Both the position numbers and the translations under genes were made by a program. A stretch of DNA of 64,000 bases from Thalassobacillus devorans (GTDB lineage: Bacteria > Bacillota > Bacilli > Bacillales > Halobacillaceae), in assembly GCF_011761345.1 (NCBI RefSeq), contig NZ_JAASRY010000007.1, forward strand, positions 1-64,000, read 5' to 3'. Shown piece by piece: positions 7,971 to 17,350 of this stretch. Numbering within the stretch: the stretch's first letter is position 1; the number at the start of each line of letters is the position of its first letter. A model generated the notes under the pieces. It searched no databases, had not been told where the DNA came from, and saw nothing but the letters and a program-made list of their open reading frames with translations.

Positions 7971-9050
7971 ATGAAGCTGGGTGCCAGAATGATGAAGACT
8001 GGGCTTGCTGTGGCAGTAGCGATTTATGTCGCTTCGTTATTTGAACTGACTAATGAGGTGATCGCAGCAATTGCTGCCCTTTTTTCAATCCAGCCCTCTA
8101 TTTATCGTTCGTTTCAAACTGTTATTGAACAAATACAAGCGAATATCATTGCGGCTGCTGTTGCAATAATTACTGTATATACCTTAGGAGACAGCCCCTT
8201 TATCGTTGGTTTTTCCATTATCGTGGTAATCGCTCTTAATATGAAATTGAAAATGAATGAGAATACGATTATCTTTGCGTTAGTGGCCGTGGTGGTGTTA
8301 ATGGAGCCGACCGATATGGCCTTCCTGCCTTATGCGGGTGCACGCATTGTTTCCTTGATGATCGGTATATTATCTGCATTTGTTGTGAACCTGGCATTTG
8401 TACCTCCTAAATATGAAACCAATCTGTTCCGGCAAATCGATCGCAACACGAGCGATATTTTACAATGGCTGCGGGTAACTACCCACCATTTATCAGACGA
8501 GCCAGCCTTAAAGACAGAAATGAACAGGCTGCAGGATGAAATGCGCTACATCGACCAAACCTATCTGCTGTACAAAGAAGAACGTACCTACTTAAGAAAA
8601 AAAAGATTTACAAAAGCACGGAAAATGGTACTATTCCGGCAGCTGATTGCAACAACGAAGAAATCATACGATGTTTTAAAAGCATTCCATCGTCTTGAAG
8701 GTGATATCGATCATATCCCTAAAGACTTTCAGGAAGTGCTGGTATCCGAACTGGATAAGGTTATTCACGCCCATGAAAAACTGATGCTTAGCCTGATGGG
8801 GCGTATCCGTAAAACTCATAAAGAATCTCTAAGAGAGTCAAAAACTCCTGATATTCCTAAGCTGGTGGAACAGCTGATCCATATCTACGAAGATGATCAT
8901 GACCATGATAAACTAATTTTTCTTCCATTGGCTGCTCAGCTAATGGAGTACCATTACCATCTGGAACACTTAAAACGCATTATTAAAAGCTATCAACGAT
9001 TTCATTATGAAAGTCACCGAAGTATGTTCGAACAAAAACAAGCACGATAA
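7971..9050 (+). CDS. ygaE: YgaE-like aromatic acid exporter family protein
   Basis: 359 residues from the ATG at 7971, 5-6 nt after AAAGGTGAT; nearer in-frame starts at 7962 (GTG) and 7965 overlap that site. The N-terminal third holds about five to six transmembrane helices (about 10-140, including LTNEVIAAIAALFSIQPSIY), and the rest is a long helical cytoplasmic domain with coiled-coil character. This is the ArAE_1/DUF939 pattern of the FUSC-type superfamily. Transport of aromatic acids is a family label only. The synteny with hemL/gsaB agrees with B. subtilis ygaE. Confidence 0.85.
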   Translation: MKLGARMMKTGLAVAVAIYVASLFELTNEVIAAIAALFSIQPSIYRSFQTVIEQIQANIIAAAVAIITVYTLGDSPFIVGFSIIVVIALNMKLKMNENTIIFALVAVVVLMEPTDMAFLPYAGARIVSLMIGILSAFVVNLAFVPPKYETNLFRQIDRNTSDILQWLRVTTHHLSDEPALKTEMNRLQDEMRYIDQTYLLYKEERTYLRKKRFTKARKMVLFRQLIATTKKSYDVLKAFHRLEGDIDHIPKDFQEVLVSELDKVIHAHEKLMLSLMGRIRKTHKESLRESKTPDIPKLVEQLIHIYEDDHDHDKLIFLPLAAQLMEYHYHLEHLKRIIKSYQRFHYESHRSMFEQKQAR

Positions 9051-9057
9051 TAAGTAT

Positions 9058-9100
9058 GAACAGGTTGTCGAGAACATCTCGGCAGCCTTTTTCTTTATGA
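9058..9100 (+). terminator. Terminator after ygaE
   Basis: AGGTTGTCGAGA and TCTCGGCAGCCT arms, then TTTTTCTTT. Confidence 0.8.
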
Positions 9101-9225
9101 ACGTGTAACTGTTTAAAGAAAAAAGAATGCTTTCGTCTTGTGCTTAGTGATAATTCAGGTTCCTCTAATTCTTTATAGACCTTTCCTTTTTATTCCACTT
9201 TTTCTAATATTCCCTTAAGGTTTGA

Positions 9226-9314
9226 ACATTTTGTGTCGAAAATTCCACAAAAAATTGAACATTCAATTACAAATTAGTTAATCCGTACGAAAAAGGGTAT
9301 TAGGGTGCTATAAT
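9226..9314 (+). promoter_or_regulatory. qox operon promoter region with inverted repeats
   Basis: An extended -10 promoter TGC-TATAAT lies at 9306-9314 without a clear -35. Upstream, about 9229-9252 holds TTTTGTG and CACAAAA as a perfect 7-bp inverted repeat 10 nt apart, followed by the palindrome-like AATTGAACATTCAATT. The first resembles a Rex or ResD-type site, but the spacing is 2 nt longer than a Rex box, so the regulator is not assigned. Confidence 0.45.
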
Positions 9315-9385
9315 TCACTTCACGTATTATTAGTTTTCACTATTTACACAGTAGAAATAATAGATTGATAGGAGTGTTTGGCTTC

Positions 9386-10324
9386 ATGAGACATAAGAGA
9401 CCCCATTTGCAAAAATGGCTGGCATTGCTTCCGCTAAGTTTAGTCTTTTTATTGAGCGGCTGCAGTGAATTGACAGTCCTTGACCCTAAAGGGCCTGTCG
9501 GACAAAGCCAAAAAGATCTGATCGTATTTTCCCTTTGGTTTATGCTCGGGATAGTAGTTGTCGTCTTTGCTCTGTTCGCATTTATGGTTATCAAGTACCG
9601 TAATCGACCTGGCCGAAACGATAAAGATTATGATCCTGACCTGCATGGTAATACAGCAATTGAAATAGTCTGGACAGTAATACCTCTCATTATCGTTATC
9701 ATCTTATCTGTACCGACAGTTACAACATTATTCGATTTAGAAAAACCGCCGGAATCATCATCGGATAAAGAGCCGCTGGTCATTTATGCTACATCAGCAG
9801 ACTGGAAATGGTTCTTCAGTTATCCGGAACAGGATATTGAAACAGTAAATTATCTCCATATTCCAACGGACCGGGCGATTGAGTTCCGTCTATCATCAGC
9901 AGATTCCATGGCAGCGTTATGGATTCCGCAACTCGGTGGCCAGAAATACAATATGGCCGGGATGGAAAATACCCTGTACCTGCAAGCAGATGAGCCTGGC
10001 ACATACGATGGCCGTAATGGGAACTTCAATGGAGAAGGCTTTACGGAACAGACATTTAAGGTTCACGCCCAAGAGGAAGAAGAGTTTAATGACTGGGTAC
10101 AAGAAACACAGGACGAAGCACCTGAACTGACCCAGGAAGAATATGACGAACTGCTTGCACCTAGTGTCATGGACGAGCAGATGACATTTTCCAATACGCA
10201 CCTGGGGTGGGTAGACCATGGCACAAATGATGGCCGCGACTATGCAATTAAGCGGCATCGAGATGCCTACCAGGAACTATTACATCTGGAAAACGAAATT
10301 AAAGGTGATGACAAGCATGAATAG
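9386..10324 (+). CDS. qoxA: aa3-type quinol oxidase subunit II (lipoprotein)
   Basis: 312 residues from ATG 9386, with ATAGGAGTG about 8 nt upstream. A lipoprotein signal peptide ends in LLSGC; two transmembrane helices follow (about 47-70 and 93-113), then a cupredoxin domain outside the cell (DWKWFFSYPEQ...). The CuA-binding Cys/His set of cytochrome c oxidases is absent, so electrons come from menaquinol rather than cytochrome c. It heads qoxABCD, the terminal oxidase and proton pump. The C-terminus is acidic, as often in halophile surface domains. Confidence 0.93.
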   Translation: MRHKRPHLQKWLALLPLSLVFLLSGCSELTVLDPKGPVGQSQKDLIVFSLWFMLGIVVVVFALFAFMVIKYRNRPGRNDKDYDPDLHGNTAIEIVWTVIPLIIVIILSVPTVTTLFDLEKPPESSSDKEPLVIYATSADWKWFFSYPEQDIETVNYLHIPTDRAIEFRLSSADSMAALWIPQLGGQKYNMAGMENTLYLQADEPGTYDGRNGNFNGEGFTEQTFKVHAQEEEEFNDWVQETQDEAPELTQEEYDELLAPSVMDEQMTFSNTHLGWVDHGTNDGRDYAIKRHRDAYQELLHLENEIKGDDKHE

Positions 10325-10350
10325 TTATCAGAGAAAGCAGGTGAACAGCT

Positions 10351-12285
10351 ATGAAGCTAGATGAATTTTTCGTAACCGGTGAACCACTCGTATACGGTGG
10401 AATGGTTTCCATTGTATTGGTTACTAGCGCCGTCATTTTTCTACTCACCTATTTTAAAAGGTGGGGATGGCTATGGCGTGAGTGGCTGACAACCGTTGAT
10501 CATAAAAAAATCGGTATTATGTACATTTTAAGTGCGTTAGCAATGTTATTCCGTGGGGGCATGGATGCCCTTATGATGCGAATACAACTGGCGTTTCCAA
10601 ATATGAACTTCCTAAACGCCCAGCACTATGATGAAATCTTTACGACTCACGGAACCATCATGATTATCTTTATGGCGATGCCTTTCTTGATCGGCCTGAT
10701 GAACATCATCGTTCCGCTGCAAATCGGGGCTCGTGATTTCGCGTTTCCTTATGTCAACGCCTTGAGCTTCTGGTCGTTCTTTTTTGGAGCCATGTTATTC
10801 AATATTTCCTTCGTCATTGGCGGTTCTCCTGACGCTGGATGGACAAGCTACACGCCATTATCAGGAGCTGCTATGAGCCCAGGCCCTGGCCAGAACTTTT
10901 ATTTGATGGGCCTACAGCTTTCGGGGATTGGTACGTTGGCGACAGGAATCAATTTGATGGTGACAATTTTAAAAATGCGTGCACCAGGAATGAAACTTTT
11001 CAAAATGCCAATTTTCACCTGGTCTACCCTGGTCACCTGTTTCATTATCATTTTTGCCTTTCCGATTTTGACAGTCGCTTTAGCTCTGCTAACAATTGAC
11101 CGTATTTTCGGTGCCCAGTTCTTTACAGTAACGGGTGAAGGGATGCCGATGATGTGGGCGAACTTATTCTGGATGTGGGGCCACCCGGAAGTTTACATCG
11201 TCATTTTGCCGGCATTTGGTATCTTTTCTGAAGTAATCGCGACCTTTGCACGTAAGCGATTGTTCGGGTATCACGCCATGGTCTGGTCGATGATTTTGAT
11301 TGCCGGATTAAGTTTCCTTGTCTGGGTACACCATTTCTTCACCATGGGTGCTGGAGCATTCGTTAACTCTGTATTCTCAGTATCAACAATGTTGATTGCT
11401 GTACCTACTGGAGTGAAGATATTTAACTGGCTGGCCACGCTATATAAATCAAAAATCGAGTTCACTACACCGATGATGTGGTCGCTCGCATTCATTCCGA
11501 GTTTTGTTCTCGGCGGTGTCACCGGGGTCATGCTCGGTATGGCGGCAGCTGACTATCAATTTCACAACTCGTATTTCCTAATTGCCCACTTCCATTACGT
11601 ATTGATTGCCGGAACCGTCTTCGCTTGTTTTGCAGGACTGGAATACTGGTATCCGAAAATGTTTGGGCACAAGCTAAATGAGCGAATCGGGAAACTGGCA
11701 TTCTGGTTCTTCGTCATCGGTTTCCATGTTACCTTCTTCCCGCAATATTTCGTTGGTTTAGACGGAATGCCGCGCCGTGTTTTCTATATCATTCCAGAGT
11801 GGATGCCATTGAATGTCATCTCAACAGTCGGTGCTTTTGGAATGGGTGTTGGGTTCGCTATTTTCGTATTCAATATTTACTACAGCTATCGGAACAGCAA
11901 ACGGGAAAAAACAGGCGATTCCTGGGATGGACGTACTCTTGAATGGGCGACACCGACACCTGTACCGTTCTATAATTTCGCTACTGTACCTCATGCAGAT
12001 AAGTACGATGCTTTCTTAGACATGAAGGAAAAAGGCGAAACAACATTTGAGGAAGAAAAACTCGAGCCAATTCATATGCCAAGCAATACAGGGCAGCCGA
12101 TCATTATGATGGCAATCGCTGCTTTTGCCAGTTTCGCTCTGATATTTGAATGGATTACCCTGGCAGTGATCGGGCTCGTCGGTGTCCTGATCATGATGGG
12201 AATACGCTCGTTTGATTATGACGAGGGTTATCATGTTGAAGTAGATGAAATTAAGCGTATCGAACGCGATGCAAGGGGGTTATAA
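10351..12285 (+). CDS. qoxB: aa3-type quinol oxidase subunit I
   Basis: 644 residues, haem-copper oxidase subunit I with about 14-15 membrane helices. Haem a ligand region THGTIMI, CuB ligands in WMWGHPEVYIV (with the cross-linking Tyr) and VHHFFTMG, and the haem-binding HFHYVLIAG are all present, together with the K-channel region. It reduces O2 to water while pumping protons. It follows qoxA by 26 bp and precedes qoxC by one base, so the four genes form one operon. Confidence 0.96.
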   Translation: MKLDEFFVTGEPLVYGGMVSIVLVTSAVIFLLTYFKRWGWLWREWLTTVDHKKIGIMYILSALAMLFRGGMDALMMRIQLAFPNMNFLNAQHYDEIFTTHGTIMIIFMAMPFLIGLMNIIVPLQIGARDFAFPYVNALSFWSFFFGAMLFNISFVIGGSPDAGWTSYTPLSGAAMSPGPGQNFYLMGLQLSGIGTLATGINLMVTILKMRAPGMKLFKMPIFTWSTLVTCFIIIFAFPILTVALALLTIDRIFGAQFFTVTGEGMPMMWANLFWMWGHPEVYIVILPAFGIFSEVIATFARKRLFGYHAMVWSMILIAGLSFLVWVHHFFTMGAGAFVNSVFSVSTMLIAVPTGVKIFNWLATLYKSKIEFTTPMMWSLAFIPSFVLGGVTGVMLGMAAADYQFHNSYFLIAHFHYVLIAGTVFACFAGLEYWYPKMFGHKLNERIGKLAFWFFVIGFHVTFFPQYFVGLDGMPRRVFYIIPEWMPLNVISTVGAFGMGVGFAIFVFNIYYSYRNSKREKTGDSWDGRTLEWATPTPVPFYNFATVPHADKYDAFLDMKEKGETTFEEEKLEPIHMPSNTGQPIIMMAIAAFASFALIFEWITLAVIGLVGVLIMMGIRSFDYDEGYHVEVDEIKRIERDARGL

Positions 12286-12286
12286 C

Positions 12287-12892
12287 ATGAGTGCACATGA
12301 ATTGAAATCGGGCCCATTAGAATATCGTACACAGGAAGGTCAAATGAGCATTCTCGGCTTTTGGATCTTCCTTGCGGCAGAAGTTGTCCTGTTCTCCACG
12401 CTATTCGCTACCTATGCGGTGTTATTCGGACGGACAGCAGATGCACCAGTACCAGGTGAGTTGTTTGAACCAGGTATCGTACTTGTTATGACTTTCCTTT
12501 TGCTTACAAGTAGTTTCACTTGCGGGATAGCTATTCATCATATGCGCAGAGGATCTGTTAAAGGTCTGATGACATGGCTGATTATTACCCTGATACTTGG
12601 ACTTGGTTTTCTAGGATTTGAAATATATGAGTTTGTTCATTACTCCCATGAAGGTGCCACGCTGCAATCCAGCGCATTCTGGTCAGCCTTCTACACACTG
12701 GCAGGCACCCATGGTGTCCACGTGACATTAGGTATCGGCTGGGCAGTATTACTCTTGATTCAACTAGCTAAACGCGGATTGACTCCAGTAACAAGCAGGA
12801 AAGTCTTTATTATCAGTCTCTACTGGCATTTCCTTGATGTCATCTGGATATTCATTTTCACTAGTGTTTATTTGATTGGGATGGTGGTTTAG
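12287..12892 (+). CDS. qoxC: aa3-type quinol oxidase subunit III
   Basis: 201 residues from ATG 12287, one base after the qoxB stop, with AAGGGGG upstream. Five membrane helices; conserved GFWIFLAAEVVLFSTLFATYAVL at the N-terminus and the LAGTHGVHVTLGIGWA motif of COX3/QoxC. The subunit stabilises the complex and is needed for assembly rather than catalysis. The length is within a few residues of B. subtilis QoxC. Confidence 0.94.
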   Translation: MSAHELKSGPLEYRTQEGQMSILGFWIFLAAEVVLFSTLFATYAVLFGRTADAPVPGELFEPGIVLVMTFLLLTSSFTCGIAIHHMRRGSVKGLMTWLIITLILGLGFLGFEIYEFVHYSHEGATLQSSAFWSAFYTLAGTHGVHVTLGIGWAVLLLIQLAKRGLTPVTSRKVFIISLYWHFLDVIWIFIFTSVYLIGMVV

Positions 12893-12893
12893 T

Positions 12894-13259
12894 ATGGCAG
12901 AGCATTCGAAACGTTTTCCCATAAACCATATTATCGGATTTGTATTGTCCATTGTTTTGACATTGCTTGCTGCCTGGGCTGCTCTTGGGTCTGACTTGCC
13001 TGTTAAATGGATTATCGCTGGCATTATGACGCTAGCCGTTATCCAGGCAGGCATCCAGTTATTTATGTTCATGCATATGACTGAACGAGAAAGCGGTGGC
13101 GGACATGTGCCATGGAATATGATGTTCCACGGTTTCGTGCTGGCAGCTATTATCGTAGCCGGGTCACTATTTACAATGTCGTTTGGCTTCACCCATGACC
13201 ATGATGATGGTGGAAGCCATCAACAAGAAGAGCAGCAGGAAGAGCACAGCGGACATTAA
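12894..13259 (+). CDS. qoxD: aa3-type quinol oxidase subunit IV
   Basis: 121 residues from ATG 12894, one base after the qoxC stop. Three membrane helices (about 13-35, 40-62, 78-100), with the family motif VIQAGIQLFMFMHMTE. The C-terminal tail after the third helix is rich in His, Asp and Glu (HDHDDGG, then QEE repeats and HSGH), which could bind metal or adapt to salt; this tail is an oddity rather than a conserved functional element. Confidence 0.93.
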   Translation: MAEHSKRFPINHIIGFVLSIVLTLLAAWAALGSDLPVKWIIAGIMTLAVIQAGIQLFMFMHMTERESGGGHVPWNMMFHGFVLAAIIVAGSLFTMSFGFTHDHDDGGSHQQEEQQEEHSGH

Positions 13260-13278
13260 CCACAGGTGGTGAAAAGTT

Positions 13279-13497
13279 ATGAATAACCAAAAAGAGCTGA
13301 AAAACTACGAAGCCCCCGTCGCAATGCCCTGGAAACCTGTTTTTGGGTTTATCCTTTGTATTATTTTGACGGCCTTCTCCCTGTGGGGAATGTTTTACGT
13401 TGATTATTCCCCTAAAATTCTTTTAGGGCTAATAACTATACTAGCCTTCTCCCAGGCTGTTATTCAGTTATTACATGTCCAGGAACAAATAAAATAA
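13279..13497 (+). CDS. Truncated QoxD-like membrane protein
   Basis: 72 residues, 19 bp after qoxD with a GGTGG-type site. It has two membrane helices, and its spacing of motifs parallels QoxD residues 10-70: MPWKPVFGFILCIILTAFSLW matches the first helix region, and ILAFSQAVIQLLHVQEQ matches LAVIQAGIQLFMFMHMTE. The third helix and charged tail are missing. It probably arose by tandem duplication of qoxD and is the last gene of the operon, ending at a strong terminator. A role as an extra oxidase subunit is possible but unproven. Confidence 0.75.
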   Translation: MNNQKELKNYEAPVAMPWKPVFGFILCIILTAFSLWGMFYVDYSPKILLGLITILAFSQAVIQLLHVQEQIK

Positions 13498-13499
13498 AT

Positions 13500-13542
13500 G
13501 AAAAGCCCCCGTTCCTGGCAGCCAGGAACGGGGGCTTTTTAA
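13500..13542. terminator. Bidirectional terminator after the qox operon
   Basis: A long perfect stem AAAAGCCCCCGTTCCTGGC with its complement, ending in TTTTT, between convergent genes. Confidence 0.93.
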
Positions 13543-13544
13543 GT

Positions 13545-13817
13545 TTATTGGTAGCTTTCTTGTGCCACTCCTGAAGTTTTAACCATACGAATGATGAACA
13601 TTACCCAGCCCACTTCTGCTGCAAACAGACTTGCATAGAACATGAGCCATGAGATAGAAAATGCAGCTGGTGCTGTTTGAAAAACAGCTTCGAAAAAATA
13701 CAGCCACATACCAACAAGCAAAATTGTATGAACTAGTGCCAGAACCGTCTTTTTTAATTGTAAGAATAAGAAAGGGGTTACCGATGCAAGCAGCATGAAC
13801 ATTAGGATAATACCCAT
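13545..13817 (-). CDS. Small three-helix membrane protein, unknown function
   Basis: 90 residues with three predicted membrane helices (about 2-20, 26-44, 52-78). I recognise no family motif. It converges on the qox operon and has its own promoter with an extended -10 (TGT-TACAAT) and a 14-bp palindrome, ATTGTTCGAACAAT (13886-13899). The promoter region carries TTTTTGTGTC, echoing a motif before qoxA, so co-regulation with respiration genes is conceivable. It is probably a real gene because of its ribosome site and hydrophobic pattern. Confidence 0.65.
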   Translation of the reverse strand: MGIILMFMLLASVTPFLFLQLKKTVLALVHTILLVGMWLYFFEAVFQTAPAAFSISWLMFYASLFAAEVGWVMFIIRMVKTSGVAQESYQ

Positions 13818-13867
13818 TTAGAGATCAACTCCTCTTAGTGTCTGGTTTTCATGTAAGCGTATTCTTC

Positions 13868-13920
13868 TTATTAGTATTGTAACAAATTGTTCGAACAATT
13901 GACACAAAAAGTTCACAATA
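13868..13920 (-). promoter_or_regulatory. Promoter and palindrome before the small membrane protein
   Basis: Minus strand: TGT followed by TACAAT forms an extended -10, and the perfect palindrome ATTGTTCGAACAAT (13886-13899) lies where a repressor would block the promoter. The regulator is unknown. Confidence 0.45.
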
Positions 13921-14027
13921 TAGGTATTGTTATCCATCCCTACTATGTTTACCACGGCACCTCTATGTTATAGGTGCAGTAAACGATCTTTTTATTTTAC
14001 TACGGTTCTTTACCATAAAAGTGTTAG

Positions 14028-14166
14028 TGGCGGCTGGGAAACTACTCGCTTTCCAGCTTCATTTCTTTCCTGTGGGGGAACTGGCGAGCTTCCTCGGGCT
14101 ATCGCCCTGTGGGATCTCGCCTAGATCCTTCTCCCACGGGATTCTCGCAGTTTCCCAACCACCCCA
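14028..14166. repeat. Imperfect palindromic intergenic element
   Basis: Nested inverted repeats over about 140 bp: outer arms GGCTGGGAAACT/AGTTTCCCAACC, then CCTGTGGG/CCCACGGG, then GGCGAG/CTCGCC around GGGC-TATC-GCCC. A small hairpin CCATCC/GGATGG follows at about 14164-14178. This GC-rich fold resembles dispersed elements I have seen between genes of halotolerant Bacillaceae. No coding role is likely. Only one copy is in this window. Confidence 0.6.
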
Positions 14167-14290
14167 TCCGAAGGATGGGAGAAAAGAACTTCTGTTATAG
14201 ATGAGACTTTCTTCTACAATCAATGGTTACAAGCATGTTTTTACAAGTGTCTCTCCCTTTGGTTGAACGACTGCATAATGGAAACAGATT

Positions 14291-14782
14291 CTAATTAAAA
14301 AACACATGCTCTGCCCTGATACCTTCATCGATTGTAAGGATCCCAAAAGAGTAGTACGGAAGTCTTCGCTTATCTGTCGGAGATCCAGGATTAAATAGTA
14401 AAAGCTTCTTAAAATAGCGCAGCATAGGAATATGGGAATGACCAAATATAAGCATATCAAGATCTTCTCTTTGAAAGGCTTCTAACGCTCGTTTTTCTGT
14501 TGTTTTTCCCTCTCCGTCTCCATGCACAAGACCGACCTTAAACCCATTTAATTGCAGGGTCTCTTTATGGGAAAAGTAACTTTTAATGTCTTCTCCGTCC
14601 ACATTTCCGTATACACCTTTCACTTCTCCGTATTCACGGAGTGCATCGTAGACATCAAGCGACTGCCAATCCCCTGTATGAATAATCAGGTCTGCAGAAG
14701 AAAGTTCTGTCACCAGGCGCTCAGGTAACTGTTTTCCTTTTTTCGGCATATGTGTATCTCCGGTAACTACCACCTTCACCAT
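14291..14782 (-). CDS. YfcE/MJ0936-family metallophosphoesterase
   Basis: 163 residues, calcineurin-like phosphoesterase of the short YfcE type. All metal-binding motifs are present in order: GDTHMP, HTGDW, GNVD, HGDGEG, GHSHIP. It would hydrolyse phosphodiesters with two Mn/Zn ions in the cytosol; the natural substrate is unknown for most of the family. AAAGGAGG precedes ATG. The gene lies just downstream of the ABC exporter gene in the same direction but behind that gene's terminator. Confidence 0.88.
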   Translation of the reverse strand: MVKVVVTGDTHMPKKGKQLPERLVTELSSADLIIHTGDWQSLDVYDALREYGEVKGVYGNVDGEDIKSYFSHKETLQLNGFKVGLVHGDGEGKTTEKRALEAFQREDLDMLIFGHSHIPMLRYFKKLLLFNPGSPTDKRRLPYYSFGILTIDEGIRAEHVFFN

Positions 14783-14807
14783 TCATCCTCCTTTTATAGG
14801 TAGGTGC

Positions 14808-14838
14808 ATTAAAAAAGAGAGGGTTCCTCCCTCTCTTC
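14808..14838 (-). terminator. Terminator after the ABC exporter gene
   Basis: AAGAGAGGG/CCCTCTCTT stem, followed on the minus strand by TTTTTT. Confidence 0.85.
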
Positions 14839-16607
14839 TATGTTCCCATATACTCCGTTTTACTATCGTCTAATTCCTGAACTTGATATAAATCATAGTA
14901 TCCCCCGCGCAGCCCCATCAACTCTTCATGGGTGCCGGTCTCTTTGATCTGCCCACTTTCAATCAACACAATACGGTCTGCGTGTGTAATTGTCGATAGT
15001 CTGTGTGCTACGATGAATGTCGTCCGGTCGGAGGCCAGTTTTTCTAATGCTTCCTGAATTAAATGCTCACTTTCCAAATCAAGTGCGGACGTCGCTTCAT
15101 CCAGTATCAGAAGCGGCGGGTTCTTTAAAAATACCCGGGCAATAGCCACACGCTGTTTCTGGCCACCGGAAAGCTTGACTCCCCTCTCTCCGACCATCGT
15201 ATGGTAGCCGTTCGGGAGCTCTGTAATAAAGTCATGAGCATTAGCAGCTTTTGCGGCCTCAATCATTTCTTCATCAGTAGCATCCGGGTTGCCCATTTTA
15301 ATATTCATGGCAATCGATTCACTGAATAAAATATTGTCCTGCAGTACCATACCGATTTTATCTCTCAATGTGCGAGCTTTGACGTCGCGTATATCCTGCC
15401 CATCAATCAGAATTCTCCCTTCCTCCACATCATAGAACCTTGGAATCAGACTGATCAGCGTAGACTTACCCCCGCCACTCATTCCGACAAAGGCTATCGT
15501 TTCTCCGTGTTTGACATCAAGGGATAAATTCTTGAGTACGAGTGATTCTTCATCTTCATACCGGAAAGAAACATTGTCAAAAGTAACATCTCCATCAACA
15601 TGGGTCAGTTCCTTGGCATCCTTTTTATCTTTGATATCATATTTTTCATCCATGAATTCAAAGACACGGTCCATCGATGCAATCGACTGAGTTAGAACTG
15701 TCGAGGAGTTCACTAACCGGCGAAGCGGGTTATAGACACGGTCCATATAGCCAGTGAATGCAACAAGTGTACCTACGGTTAGATTACCCGTGATTACCTG
15801 ATAACCGGCAAACGTAATGACAAGCAATGGAGCCAGGTCAGTAATGGTATTAGTGACCGAATATGTGTAAGCATTCCAGTTCGTATGCTTAAGAGCTTTA
15901 TCAAGAAAGTTTGAGTTCTGAACATCGAATTGCTGTTGCTCATGATCTTCAAGCGCAAAACTGCGGATCACCGGCATCCCCTGTACTCGTTCGTGAAGGT
16001 GGCCTTGTACTTCTGCCAGCGCCTGGGAACGTTCTCGTGTCAGGCGCCGTAATTTAACATAAAAGAACTTCACCGCAAGTCCATACAGCGGGAATAAGGA
16101 TATAGCTACTAGTGTCAGCCAGATGTCCATGTTCAGCATGATGATAATTGCGATCACGATGGTGAACATATCCAGCCAGATATTCATAAGACCGGTAATG
16201 ACGAAGGTTTTCGTCTGTTCGACGTCATGAATGACACGAGAAATAATCTCCCCTGTTTTCGTACGGGAATAAAACCGCAGGCTCAGCTTTTGAATATGAT
16301 CAAAAAGCTTATCACGTACATCATAGAGGATTTTGCTGCCTATCCACTGGGCAAGATACTGCCGGATATACTCAACAGGCGGCCTCAACACAAAAAATAC
16401 TAAAAAGGCCCCGCCCATCAGCCAAAATAACTGATTGAACTGTTCGCTCTGCGTCATGTCGCCTCCGATAATATCATCAATGACATATTTAATAATCAAT
16501 GGCATTAAAAGGGGAATAGAAAATTTAATGATACCAATTAAAATAGTTAAAATGATTTTGCCTTTATAAGGTTTAACAAAGGCTAAATATCGTTTGATGC
16601 TGTCCAC
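14838..16607 (-). CDS. ygaD: YgaD-like ABC exporter (permease-ATPase half transporter)
   Basis: 589 residues from GTG 16607, which has AGAGGTG 6 nt upstream; the in-frame GTG at 16616 overlaps that site. An N-terminal six-helix ABC exporter domain (about 15-300) is fused to a nucleotide-binding domain: Walker [12 protein letters not shown]-loop MVLQDNILF, signature [13 protein letters not shown], Walker [14 protein letters not shown]-loop VAHRLST. It should work as a homodimer exporting lipids or drugs, as MsbA/Sav1866 do. Synteny equals B. subtilis ygaD. Confidence 0.92.
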   Translation of the reverse strand: MDSIKRYLAFVKPYKGKIILTILIGIIKFSIPLLMPLIIKYVIDDIIGGDMTQSEQFNQLFWLMGGAFLVFFVLRPPVEYIRQYLAQWIGSKILYDVRDKLFDHIQKLSLRFYSRTKTGEIISRVIHDVEQTKTFVITGLMNIWLDMFTIVIAIIIMLNMDIWLTLVAISLFPLYGLAVKFFYVKLRRLTRERSQALAEVQGHLHERVQGMPVIRSFALEDHEQQQFDVQNSNFLDKALKHTNWNAYTYSVTNTITDLAPLLVITFAGYQVITGNLTVGTLVAFTGYMDRVYNPLRRLVNSSTVLTQSIASMDRVFEFMDEKYDIKDKKDAKELTHVDGDVTFDNVSFRYEDEESLVLKNLSLDVKHGETIAFVGMSGGGKSTLISLIPRFYDVEEGRILIDGQDIRDVKARTLRDKIGMVLQDNILFSESIAMNIKMGNPDATDEEMIEAAKAANAHDFITELPNGYHTMVGERGVKLSGGQKQRVAIARVFLKNPPLLILDEATSALDLESEHLIQEALEKLASDRTTFIVAHRLSTITHADRIVLIESGQIKETGTHEELMGLRGGYYDLYQVQELDDSKTEYMGT

Positions 16608-16654
16608 AGCTGTCACCTCTTTCTATATGCAAAAGCACCTGCCTGCCTCAAAAG

Positions 16655-16692
16655 GAATGCCGCGCACACATGAAGCGGCGCGGCTGTTTCAT
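16655..16692 (-). terminator. Terminator after ygaC
   Basis: GCCGCGC/GCGCGGC stem, followed on the minus strand by ATTCCTTTT. Confidence 0.65.
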
Positions 16693-16697
16693 TTTAG

Positions 16698-17225
16698 TTA
16701 GCGATATGTCAAATAGCGTTCGTACCATTGATCAATGAATTCAGGGGAAAACGGACCCTTGCGCTGTCTGACCCAGCGTACAAGTGTGTCTACATTGTTA
16801 TGCAAAATACGATCAAGCACCTTCGGGTAATTCATTTCCCGTTTATGCTGCTCATACTCGTCTTCATCCAGCAGCGTAAAAGTCATATCCGGGTAGACTT
16901 TGACATCTAAATCATAGTCAATGTATTTCAACCCTTCTTCATCATATACAAAAGGAGAACTGATATTACAGTAATAGTATACGCCATCATTGCGAAGCAT
17001 ACCGATGATGTTAAACCAATGTTTGGAATGGAAATAACAGATTGCCGGCTCCCTTGTCATCCATGTCCGCCCATCACTTTCTGTTACAATCGTCCGATCA
17101 TTCGCTCCAATGACAACATTTCTTGTTCCTTTTAATATCGTCGTGCTGTCCCATATCCTGTGCAGCTTACCATTATGTTTATAGCTCTGTATTTGGACCG
17201 ATTGTCCTGGTTCTGGTGCAGGCAT
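16698..17225 (-). CDS. ygaC: YgaC/Ntdp-type nucleoside tri-/diphosphate phosphatase (DUF402)
   Basis: 175 residues from ATG 17225 with GGGAG upstream, the family's usual length; an upstream ATG at 17258 would add an unsupported tail. The DUF402 barrel shows [50 protein letters not shown], and the metal-binding acidic motif [11 protein letters not shown] followed by LLDEDEYE. Staphylococcal relatives hydrolyse nucleoside tri- and diphosphates with Mg/Mn. A C-terminal helix follows. The position between ygaD and sspE matches B. subtilis. Confidence 0.88.
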   Translation of the reverse strand: MPAPEPGQSVQIQSYKHNGKLHRIWDSTTILKGTRNVVIGANDRTIVTESDGRTWMTREPAICYFHSKHWFNIIGMLRNDGVYYYCNISSPFVYDEEGLKYIDYDLDVKVYPDMTFTLLDEDEYEQHKREMNYPKVLDRILHNNVDTLVRWVRQRKGPFSPEFIDQWYERYLTYR

Positions 17226-17350
17226 AAGATCTCCCTTCCCTAACGTCATAATAACCACCGATTTTATCTACTCTAATCATTATAACGATAACTGTCAGTA
17301 ATTGAAAATATTAGAGTCTTAGCCAGGAGTCAGCAGACGAACTAATCCAT

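Noticed and set aside
9229-9252. Canonical Rex box before qoxA
   Set aside because: TTGTG and CACAA are 10 nt apart instead of 8, so only an unspecified inverted repeat is reported.
13927-14124. 65-residue open frame in the palindromic element
   Set aside because: Composition follows the inverted repeat, there is no ribosome site, and no protein-like pattern.
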